This document shows, piece after piece, positions 26,434 to 38,400 of a stretch of DNA of 64,000 bases (the stretch's first letter is position 1; every line of letters begins with the position of its first letter). The notes beneath the pieces were generated by a model that was given only the letters and a program-made list of their open reading frames with translations, searched no databases and was not told the DNA's origin. Both the position numbers and the translations under genes were made by a program. The stretch lies in assembly GCF_963678635.1 (NCBI RefSeq), contig NC_087069.1, forward strand, positions 37,057,959-37,121,958, written 5' to 3'. The stretch comes from Symsagittifera roscoffensis. Its lineage: Eukaryota; Xenacoelomorpha; Acoela; Convolutidae.

Positions 26434-29400
26434 ACGCAAAACTGAAATGTACAAATAATTAAATTAACATGAAAAAATATATATCTCATGAACAAATAAC
26501 CAAACAAACAGACCCATAATATAAATAAATGAAAGTAAATGAATTAAATAAATACACATACATAAATAATAAAAGCAAAACTAAATGAAAGAAAGAATAA
26601 TTAAATAAATATAGAAATAAATATCAACAAATAAACAAAACACACCTGATAAATAAATAAGCAATAAAAAAATAAATCAATACATAAATAAATAAATAAA
26701 TACATAAATGAATACATAAATAAATAAATATATAAATAAATAAAAGCAAAAGTGAAATGTACAAATAATTAAATAGACATGAAAAAATATATATGAACAA
26801 ATAACCAAACAAACAGACCCATAATATGAATAAATGAAAATAAATAAATGAAATAAATACACATACATAAATAATAAAAGCAAAACTAAATGAAAGAAAG
26901 AATAATTAAATAAATATAGAAATAAATATCAACAAATAAACAAAACACACCTGATAAATAAATAAGCAATAAAAAAATAAATCAATACATAAATAAATAA
27001 ATAAATACATAAATAAATAAATAAATAAATAAATAAAAGCAAAAGTGAAATGTACAAATAATTAAATAGACATGAAAAAATATATATGAACAAATAACCA
27101 AACAAACAGACCCATAATATAAATAAATGAAAATAAATAAATTAAATAAATACACACGCAGAAATAATAAAAACAAAACTAAATGAAAGAAAGAATAATT
27201 AAATAAATAAACAAAACACGTGATAAAAATAAACAAAAATAAATATGTACATACATAAATTATAAATAAATATAAGCAAACTAAACATAATTAAATAAAT
27301 AGAAGAACAGATAATTAAATAAATAAAGATGAACAAATAAAGAAACAAACATACGCAATCACGTGACATAGCGCGATATAGTCCAGCCCACATGATAATT
27401 GATAACTGTGGACGTTATTTGTCGACACTTGACAACAGACAACATAAAAAAAACCCGTTACACGATACCATAACACCTTGACTAAAGTCTTCGGTGTAAT
27501 AAGTGCATTCATAAATGCATTAATATGTATGAATGGACATCTGTAGTTATAAAAACATTTTAAGTTTTTCCTGATTAAAAAAAAACAGAAAAAATCACCA
27601 AGATCTATAAAAAAGTCTCCACTGTCTTCGTTACTCTTAACAAGCTGAAGAATCCAGCACATGAATCCAGAGAACCAGTGCTTTTACGGGGAAAAACAAT
27701 CTAGTACTCGGTTGCAATACCCGTGCTATTTGAAAACTATTTGAACGAAAAAGAATTGAAAAACCTTGCCTCGACGAAATTTACGTGTCTCGACGATTGG
27801 ACTTCAATTTGAAGAACACAAGCCTTGGAACAAAATTGTCATCTATAAATTGGCACTCAAGCAAAATCTATCTAACAGTAATTAAGCTAACAACACTTAT
27901 GTTAAGATTCAGAGTTAGAGCAAGTAGGACTAGGGGATAGAGGTTTGAGAGTTATCTGAGGTTTCAACTGAGGAGAGAGAAGAGATACTGATTGTTGAAG
28001 AATGAATTGAGATTGTGTTTATAAAATGACACGACAAACTGAGCATCAAATAGTACCAGTTAATTAATTACCAGTTAATTAATTAGTTTATCAAATACCA
28101 GCAGACCAGTTGACCTTGTCTGAGTGCATTGAGTTTTATACCAGTTGACCTTTAATTAGGTTTCTATTGCTCAAGTCTGACCTTGAGTTTGGTCTGGTAT
28201 TTCACTAGTCTGGCATTGAGCTCGTCTGTCCTCAACACCCCCACTCAGGCTGAATTGGCTTTGTCCAATGTCAGGCTGCAACCCATCAGCGTTCGACGAT
28301 GTTGATCCACCTTTGCCTTGCTCAGGGATTTCGTCAACAAGTCAGCCTCCATGTTTTCGGTTGGACAGTACTCGAGCGCAAATGTTCCATCCTCGACCCG
28401 CTCTCGGACAAAGTGATACTTGACATCAATGTGCTTTGTACGCTTCTGCATTACGGGATTTTTGCACATCTTGATGCAGCTCTGGTTGTCCTCGTTGATC
28501 ACAGTTGGACCATCACACGTCATATCCATCTCATTGAGTAGGGATCGTAAGTAGAGGCCTTCCTGAACAGCCGCTGCCATTGCTTGATACTCAGCTTCGC
28601 TGGTAGATATTGCTGCAGTAGGTTGCTTCTTGGTACTCCAGCTGATTGCTGCTCCTGACCGCTGCACATGAAAACTGTAGCCTGTTGTTGACCTTCTGTC
28701 ATCAACGTCACCAGCCCAGTCAGCATCTGCTGAACCATAAAGGTTGAACCCATCAGGATCTTTGATGTAGCACAGCTCCAGATCTTTGGTTCCTTTCAGG
28801 TATCGCAGTACTCTCTTAGCAGCCACCCAGTGTGTTCTCCCAGGATTCTCCAGAAACCGTGAAAGTTGAGTCACAGTAGCTAGGATGTCTGGCCTCGTTT
28901 GCTTGGCTATGTACAATAACGAGCCCACTATGCCTCTGTAGTCCTCACGCTGCATTGCCACTGCTTCTTCTGAGCCCGCTCCAGGGCAGTCCTTCTTCGT
29001 CAACTGAGTGCTGATATCAGCTGGTGTCCCTACTGGTTTGCAGTCAGCCAACCCAAAGCGCTCCAAGCAGTCTTCAATGTAGCGAGACTGATTCACAGTG
29101 ACAGAACCAGGTGCCCGTTTGACCTGCATTTTCAAAAACCAGGCTAATGGACCGCGATCATCCATCTTGAATCGGTCAGTGAATCGGTCCCTCACCCTGT
29201 CAACTTCTGCTTGCAGTTTGCAGCCAATGATGATATCATCCACCCATACTAGAACATAGATCATAGCATCATCCATTCCCCTCATCGTGAACAAACAGAA
29301 GTCATTGGTGCTTCGAGTGAAACCAGTCTCCAGAAGAAACGTGCTCAGCGTCTGGTACCAGTCCCTTCCTGCCTGCTTCAGCCCATAGATACTGCGTTGT

Positions 29401-32400
29401 AGCAAACACACTTGGTTGTCCCCGCTGCTGAACCCCTCGGGCTGTTCCATATACACAGTTTCTGTTAACGGCGAGTTGAGGAAGGCTGACTTCACGTCCA
29501 TCTGATGAAGTACAAGATCATCTTGCGCTCCCAAAGCCAGTAGTATTCTCTTTGTTTCTGGTTTACAGGTTGGCGCAAAGGTCTCATTGAAGTCCAGTCC
29601 TTCCACTTGCATAAAACCCTTCACCACGTATCTGGCTTTAAACCGCTCCACTTGTCCCATTGCATCTCTCTTCACAGCAAGCACCCAGCGTCCAGGAATG
29701 ACCTTGCGAGAATTTGGTCTATCAACAAGTGTCCAGGTGCCCATTGCCTTCAGTGACTGCACCTCCAAAGCCATAGCTGCTAGCCACTGCTCCCTTTCTG
29801 GTCCAGATACTGCTTCCAAGTAGCTTCTTGGCTCTTGTGCTATCACTGAAGCATGAGTGTAAGCCAGTCCGTATCGGATGGGAGGGTTCCGCGTTCTAGT
29901 TGACCGCTGCCCTGGAATCTCTGTTGGCCTCTGCTCTGGAGGCTCTGTGGAAGGTGGTTCCAATTCTTCAGTCTCGACTGGGTCATCTTCCGTAACCCCC
30001 ACTGAAGCTGCTGCTCCACTATCATTCGCTTTATTGGTAGACTCAGTGATGGTCTTCGTGCTAGTTTCCTCTACATCAATGCATCCCTCGATTGATAGAC
30101 CCAGTGTTTGTGACTGCTCACTGTCTACCAGAAAGTCGTCTGGAATGATGTCTTCATTGAACGTCACGCTTCTTGCTCGTACCACTCGCTTTGTCTCCAG
30201 GTCCATCAGCAAGTAGGCTTTGCTCTCCTCGTCATAACCAATGAACTTGCTCTTCTTGCCTTTCGGATCCAGTTTCCGCCGGTTTCCTCTGTCCAGGTAG
30301 TACGCCAGGCATCCGAACACTCGCAGGTAGTTGACTTTCGATGGCTTCCCATAATGCATCTCCATTGATGAAATGCGATGCTCATTGCTGGATGTAGGAC
30401 ACAAGTTGCGAACCCTGACTGCCGTTGACATTGCTCGTACCCAGAACATCTTTGAGAGCTTTGCATCGGCCAGTAGACATCGAGTCATCTCAGTTATCAC
30501 CCTGTTGTACCTCTCTGCCACGCCATTCTGTTGCGGAGTATTAGGTACTGTAAACTCCTGTTTCACCTGCATTTCTCTACAGAACATCCGAAAAGCATTC
30601 GACGAATACTCACCTCCGTTGTCAGTTCTCAAGCACTTCGGTGTTCCGTGCTCAGCTACAAAGCCTTTGAACTTCGAAAGAGTATCGCTCTTCTTAACCA
30701 GGTACTTGACCACTGCCAGACGGCTGAAGTCATCAATGAAGCTCACGGCATAGCGCGCTCCATGCATGCTCGCAACTTCAAATGGTCCCTGGATGTCGCT
30801 GAAGACCCGCTGCCCCACTGCAGTTGCCCTGTTCTCTGTCTTCTTTGGCATTGCTACTTCGTGCATCTTCGAAGCTGTGCACACTTCGCAGAACCCTAGC
30901 TCGCCGACATCAACAACTGATATTAGATCATGCTTGTTGAGATGCCCCAGCCTTCGGTGCCACAGCATTGCACTACTTGTCTCCATCTTCGCTTTCGTAG
31001 CTAGAGTCATCGCGTTCCTCTTGAACTTGCACTCCAGGAAGAAAAGCTTGCCGCGCTGCTTCACTGGTAGCCGTCGACCATCCGGTGCCACAAGATGAGA
31101 AGAGTCTGATGTAAAGCTGAAACTAGACCCTCTAGCTATTGCTGAGCTCACACTCATCAGATTCACGTTGTAGCTCGGCACAAACAGCACATTGTGGAAA
31201 GTGTAGCTCCTCGTCACATCTTGACAGTCTCGTATGTCCACTTCCACCGAGCCTATGCCCTCAATCTTTGATATTGTACCGTTCGGATTCTCAACTGTTG
31301 TCCCCTCATCCCATTTCCCAAAGCTTGAGAAGACAGCCTTGTCGCGCACTACATGATCGGTGCATCCCGTATCCACAATGAGATCATCTCCCTTCATTGA
31401 GGTTGTTGCACAACAACTGAAGAACCCTGTCTTTGCCTGCTTGCAGTCCCTTGCAAAGTGTCCTTGTTGTCCACACTTGAAGCACCCTTGCTTCCTTGAA
31501 GTTGGACCACTTGCTTCATTCGAGCCACTGCCTCGAGCACCAGATTGACCACTGTCACTTCTGGATCTGCAATCTCTTGCCAAATGACCCTTCTGACCGC
31601 ACACAAAACAGCCACCACCCGACGCTCCTTTCTTCTTCCTCACAGCTGGCATAGCTATGTGTCCATTCCCAGTCTTCTCTCCACATCGAGCTCGTCTCGA
31701 GTCATCATAGTTCCTCAACCTCGTTCTCAGCTCTGTAAAAGTCTTGGCCGGCTGGAAGCTCTCCTGCACCACGAAATGCTCAAAGCTGTCAGGCAGTCCG
31801 TTGATCACGAGCGCATTGAAGAGTGTGTCCGTAATTGCTTCCCCAGCTTCACTCAGCCGCGTCATCAGCTCTTGACTTCGAACGAAGTAGTCATCGAGAT
31901 CCTCCTCTGATCCTAGGCGCAGCTTCGCAAGCTGGCCTACTAGACTGACCACTGTAGGCCTCTCCACACTGCAAAACTTCTCTTGCAGCAGTCTCCAGGC
32001 CTTCGTCCCATCGCCATAGCCATCCGCAGCCACGCAGTCGTTCTTGATGTACATCAGTGTGGTGTTGTTCAGGACCAGAGCTAGATGTGACCACACTGTG
32101 TTTCGGTTGTCTTTCCTCTGCTGGATCAGCACAGCTCGCTCCTGCATCTTGGTGTTGTACGCCGTCATCTGGTCAGCATTCGGATTCTCAGGTAGCGTAG
32201 GTTCAGCTTCTGGTAGATCGTCATTGCCCATCACAGTCCTGAACAGGCCTTTGGTATGCATCAGTGCCACAAACTTCGTCGACCAAGCTGGAAAATCTTC
32301 AGACTTTCCACTGAATCCAGCCAGTTTCAAGTCCATCTCTGCTTTGCTAAAGGCTAGATAAAAGCTAAAAAAACTCTGACAGAAATCAAATAATTATTAA

Positions 32401-35400
32401 ATCAAAAAGTTTAGAAATCTGGGCCCATAACCTGTTAAGATTCAGAGTTAGAGCAAGTAGGACTAGGGGATAGAGGTTTGAGAGTTATCTGAGGTTTCAA
32501 CTGAGGAGAGAGAAGAGATACTGATTGTTGAAGAATGAATTGAGATTGTGTTTATAAAATGACACGACAAACTGAGCATCAAATAGTACCAGTTAATTAA
32601 TTACCAGTTAATTAATTAGTTTATGAAATACCAGCAGACCAGTTGACCTTGTCTGAGTGCATTGAGTTTTATACCAGTTGACCTTTAGCATTTTTTTAGC
32701 ATCACCCAGAAATTCAGAAATTTTCTCAGAAATTTTTAGCATCACCCCAACCTGAAGTACAGTCGCAAAAAAAACTATTACCACCCTTCAAATGACGCAA
32801 TAAAAGGCATCTCTGCCGCTAACACATCGGCTGAAACTATTTATGACAAAAGAAACCTTTGAACTGGATTTTGAAAAAAAAATCTGAGACCTTTTTTTAG
32901 GTTGAATAAATTGATTTTCCGAACTCTACCCCAAAGCACCGAAGGCGCCTTTAGCTGAGTCCGTAAGCCATAAATGGATATATCAAATTATTACAAAGGG
33001 GGTGATTTCAGTAAAAGCAACTTGTACCTAAAAAATCAAAAAATCATCTGTGCAAACATATATTAGACCAGATTTGAAGTTTTCCAAGAAAAAACTTCAA
33101 TATCAAGAGCATGTATATAAGTTCTAAGACTGTTTAATAGCAATAGTTCAGACGTTCAAATTAAATTTTCATAAATTTGAGCATGTCAGCCCTTGAAAGG
33201 AGTGAATGTGCTGTCCAATGAACCAAAGAATTTTGCAAAACAAATTTTCAGCGTGAAAAAAGTCAATACTTCAATTTGATAGCGCTTGCTAATCGGAAAC
33301 GTAAAGGTTTAATTAAACTACTAAAAAACCGGCAGAAAACACTTTTTCAGTAGAGATCCCGTTTACCTGTTTGCGTTGGTCTGCGCATTCTGCACGCGTA
33401 TCCTGTGAGCTGGGAGGAATGTGTGGTACTGCATGTCGTATTTGCAGGCAGCATCCTCCACCGTCACTTTGCGTCTGCTGAATGAGTCTCGAGAGAGACG
33501 CACACACGTCTCAATGCTCACGGGCGATGACTAAATAAAAACAAGGATCTTTTCCAGTTCCCCATTTGATTTTTTCTGAAATTCATTTTATTAAAACCTA
33601 TTCAAAAGGTCTTTTCATGTTATTGACCGCAATAAACGAGTCGTCGTGAACAAATTTTTTTATTTCCTACATGCAAAATGCAGTGTGAACAATTTTCGAA
33701 CATTTTGATTTTGAATTTTACGATGGGGTGTGAAACTGGAAAAAAGCCACAAACAAAACATGAAGTCGGACCAAAGTGGAAAAGAAATAAAAACTGAAGC
33801 CAAATGAATTAATTTTGACTGGACCCTGCCCATTACCACAGCGTATCAAGAAACTTAAAATAATTTAATCCAGATACTTATAACTTAGACCATACACTTT
33901 TCCATTGATAGGGAAATTAGTATCAATTATGCTAATGCTTTAAGGGTATATTTTTGAAAGAAATCAAGGAAGCTCAAATATTTAGAATAGATCATGCCTC
34001 TCACGCACAGCATGCCAATCAGAATATGCTCTCATTTTATAAATGACTGAATGAGTAGCATCCAAAATCAATACTGTTCCAATGCCAATCCGGCAGACAG
34101 TTTTCTAGCAACAATTTTTTACTTGCTAAAAGTTGAGACAGACAGAACTAATAATAATAAGAGCAAATACTTGCTCCTTTTAATTAATTTGTCTATTCCT
34201 AGTTTTTGCTTATTATATTTACGGTGGAGTAAACTCGTTTGAATCCCCTGTGGTACTTGTGTATCTGTGCAGTGGCTACAGACAGTCGACAGAACCAGTC
34301 TTCTTTGTCTCTGTTACTTCTAGCAAACAGAAACATATCAATAGGCTGGGAAGAGAAGGAGGAGGCCAGTCTGTTGTCTCCACTGCTGCTCCAACTGTGA
34401 CGCTCATTGGTTGACTCTCCCGCACGGGACGCACAGCTGTTTTCTTCTAAAACACGTCAATAAAAATCAACATGCTAGATACGTAACCACTTCACCAATA
34501 GGGGAGCGGTGGTGAAGTGGTTACGTCTCCGCCTCTCAATCGTAAGGTCGGATGTTCGAGGCCCACCATGATCCGTACTCGTTGCTTGAGGGTGAAGCAA
34601 CATTACCCAGCCCAGAAAAATAACCAAAAAAAAGCATGTAGTTCTTAAACAGGGGCACAACAGCGGTTCGCCGTGATGGGCTGTACAGCTCTTGTGTTGG
34701 TCCTTTCCCCCGTGGATAAATGGTCTTAAAGATACGATCCAGATACAATAAAGAGCAGTCGGAACATTCAGCGATGGCTTTCGTTGTGGTTCAAAGGTTT
34801 ACTTTTACGTTTCTGTTCACGCGAAGCCGCGAATTGTTTAGACCTGAAAAATTTTTCTACTAAAATGTTCAAAAGGAAAAGTTCTCGCTAAGTTCCCAAA
34901 AGATGCAGATTGTATGGCTGAACAGTTGCGAACCCATATTTCTCGACGGAAATAGAATTTTGAAAACAAAAAGATCCTACCTTAACAAAAAGAAAAGGCT
35001 GTCAAATTCAGCAAAGTTCTAATAAAAGCAATAAATTGATAAAAATTTGAAAACGCTACAATGATTTGTTTAAGAACACATGCTCTAAAAAATGGTCTGC
35101 TTCGAAGCCTTTGTGACCAACCTGATATGGAGCTTTCGACACCATCAACCGGAAACGTCACTTTGATAGGGTATTTGCGATTCCATTTTCGCTTGCGGGA
35201 CAATCTGTTTGGGACAAGAGATATCTGAAACAGTTTCTATTGATGTTGTAACCATTTTTAGCGTCCTTAAACGTATGACAGTGTCGTTAATCCAAAATAA
35301 TTTCAATATAGAAAATGCAGCTAACAAAAGCAGTTCTTCGTTAATAACGGTTGTCCGTATTTCGCTAGCTATTTGCGAGCCACGTCGTCTCTATTTGGTA

Positions 35401-38400
35401 ATTTGGTAATCGCTAGGCTCTCAATCAAACTAAGTGTCAAAAAATTACAAAAAAGCAGGTAGTTTATAATAATCAGGGGACTAATAGCGGTTCTTCGTAA
35501 AAACTCGAACAACTTAACTAATTTACAAAAAATGCGAACTGTCCCACGCGTAATTCACTAGCACAGATAATCTGATGAAAAGCAAATTTTGGAAATTTTT
35601 GATTTAAAGGTTAATTTTATTTCAGAAGAACAACGTTCAAGCTTTTTACCCGAAATTAACTTTTTAGCAGTTGAGATTATGAAAATAACTCACCGATGCG
35701 CCTAGAAGACTGTACACTTTTACGCGACTGAACAAATAATTTTCTCCTGTCAGCTGTTCAAACGCAGACGCCTTCTTCGGCACAGCTTTGCACGGGTTGA
35801 ATACTTTGAGAGTTGTTCCATCTAGTCTTACGTAGAGGGATCGCAATAGACTAAGACGGTGTGTGCAAGGGTTGTATTGATATCCGACGTTGATGAAACC
35901 CTAAAACAAACATAATACCGATAATTATCAGATAAATGAAATTAATAGCCATCGAATATTCAATCACAAACCGGTAAAACCAACTGTAGGAACCAAGAGA
36001 GAAAAACTGAACACAAGTGTAGCCGGATAATGTACAAGTTGCACAGACCGTCGCTAGAGCAACCACAAAAAAAACAGGGTGTGGGAGGACAGTGGTTTAG
36101 TAGTGGATGGGCGGGTGCCAAAACATAGCCAACAGACACTTGGAAAAGGGTCAATGAACGCAACGACACAAAATTAACTGACTTATTTTTGAAAAACTTG
36201 GAATCTCGAAAGTTGAAATTTTTCAAAAAAATAAGTCAGTTTTGTTTCTGTTAAATATTATATGGCCTCAGCCCTCTTTGAATTTCAAGAAAATATATAA
36301 ATGAAACTTTTTTGATATAAATAATTCAATTTGAGAAAACTGGATAAAAAGTTAAGTTTTAGTTCCGATAAAATCCAAAAAATAATTTCTACTTTCGAAA
36401 CAAAAAGTCGTTCAAACTTTCCGCACAGTTTCCCTGTTCGTATTTGAAGAGTGCAATTGAACCACTTTTCAACAGATAAAATTAAATTGAACTCAGAAAG
36501 TGCAGAAAGTGTATATATATCTAAAAACATTGATAAATGCATTAACATGTATGAATTCACATCTAGAGCTAATAGAGCTTTTTATGACTTTTTCCGAAAG
36601 AACAAAAACCAAAAAAAATCACCAATACCTATATAAGAGTCGGTGATAGGTCAGGTCAGTAAATCGATGTACCAGTAAACCGAGAACAGGTGGACCAGAT
36701 CACTAAACTGAAAATTAATGATTGAATTACATAATCACATTAGCTAAAAACTGAGATTTTTACAGAAATGACAAATTTTTTCCTCAAAACAAAAATTCTA
36801 TCAAAAAATGGAAAAAAATAGCTCTTCCTATGAGCCTCGTAGTTTTGAAATTTTTGTCTTAGCTCAAAGAAAATATATTCTATAAATCTTTATTTCCGCA
36901 ATTGATGTAATTATTACATAAATCGGTTTACTGATCAGGTAATTTACTGACATATCGGTTTACTGTACACTTCCCATACGATTCTTCACTACGTCCATCG
37001 GCTCTTAAAAAGACGATACTTTTCTAAGTTGCGAAAGGCGCTAAGTCGAGCTTCGAGAACTAGTGCTTTACGCTAAAATAACAAGGAAAACTATATAAAA
37101 ACCTATTAGTAACTTCCAGTGGCCGTGAAGAATTTAAGATATTGTTGCTGTATATTGGTCTGAAGGACAAAAATATTCAGTTAATTTTTTGGACTTTCAT
37201 AAATATCAATCGGCTTTAAAGGTTCAATAGAAAATATCAGTCTGCATTTTACGACACACTTTTGTTTACCTCATTTTCTGAAAAATACACCAAACCAAAC
37301 CCGTTAAAAACTAATAGTTGCCAAACTGATCTAATTTTAAGATCAAGAATATTTTTAAGATGACTTATAAAGGAGAGCTCGTATAGATTCTTAAGTACAT
37401 TTTTCAATAACAAATGTAAAACCTGCCAAAATCTTCTCTTAAATGTCAGTTTCTGGACTCCTGTGTCAGTGAACTCCGCAATTTGTGGGTAAGTTAAAAC
37501 AAAATTATCAGTACCCTGATTATTTTCAGTACCCTGGAGTAAAACTATTGAATGATTTTTTTTTTCATTCAACTAATAAAGTTTTCATAATAAAACCTCG
37601 GGATTCTTCACATCATAGCCTTTCCCAGCCATGTGAAAAAAAAACAGCAATAGCACCTACGCTGTTTTCACTAATCCCATAACCTTGACGTAATTCTAAT
37701 GGTAACACCAATTGGTAGACATCATATTCTCAGACGAATAACCAAACAATCAACCCATCTATAATGTCCGACCTACAGAACAAGGAAAATATTTCAAATA
37801 ATGCTTCGGCCAGAATTAATAAATTGTGTACAAAATTTCACAGGTCAAGAAAAAATTTTAAGGGCTCAATACCTTTTTTGATGATGGAAAGAATGCTTTA
37901 CTTGAACGAAGAACTTCTAATAATGTGGAAAATCTTTACCCAGCACTAAAACATGCGTTATCAAACTCATATAAACACCCTACAAACTTTTCTGCAAACA
38001 ACACGATCTGGAAATCGACTTAAGGAGCACTAAATATTCCACTGTTGAAGCTTTTCAAAAACCAAAAGTCACCCAAATTGGTATGCAGATAATGGAAGAG
38101 TTGCAGGTGATATACAAAGCCATCGCGCAATCCTACAGGACATGATAAAGGAAAGAAAAGCTTTTGGCAATCATGTGAAGCCTTCGAAGTGACAACTGAT
38201 TTTCAAAAACTATTGAGGGGAAAGTCCATTAAAATTATTTAGCGACAAACATGAAATCAACAAAACACACCTCTCGAAAAAAAAAACATTAGAGATTGCT
38301 CACCAGCGTAAAAAAAGAACTATGAATCAAACATCAACAACTATGAATCACCTAAAACGAGCATCGAATTAGTTAAGCGTCCTCTCTTTTAGGACAAACT

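Larger units (their letters stand above)
27900..32687 (-). mobile_element. Ty1/copia retrotransposon, near-intact, in tex2 intron 4
   Basis: Minus-strand element of 4.79 kb: truncated 5' LTR (32687-32433), primer-binding site (32432-32419), single gag-pol frame (32336-28245), purine tract (28244-28238) and complete 3' LTR (28237-27900). The two LTRs differ at one position over 255 shared bases, so the insertion is young. It lies in the same orientation as tex2. Its GC content is well above its AT-rich surroundings. The 5' end lacks 83 bp of LTR, so no target-site duplication can be checked. Confidence 0.95.

Noticed and set aside
26624-27393. Minus-strand hydrophobic frames rich in Phe, Ile, Leu and Tyr
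   Set aside because: They are translations of (AAAT)n and its higher-order units.
34503-34575. Functional tRNA gene
   Set aside because: A- and B-box-like parts exist, but the acceptor and T stems do not pair and a SINE body follows.
37249-37572. An extra tex2 exon in intron 1
   Set aside because: Exons 1 and 2 join in phase 0 without it and TEX2 relatives have no matching segment.
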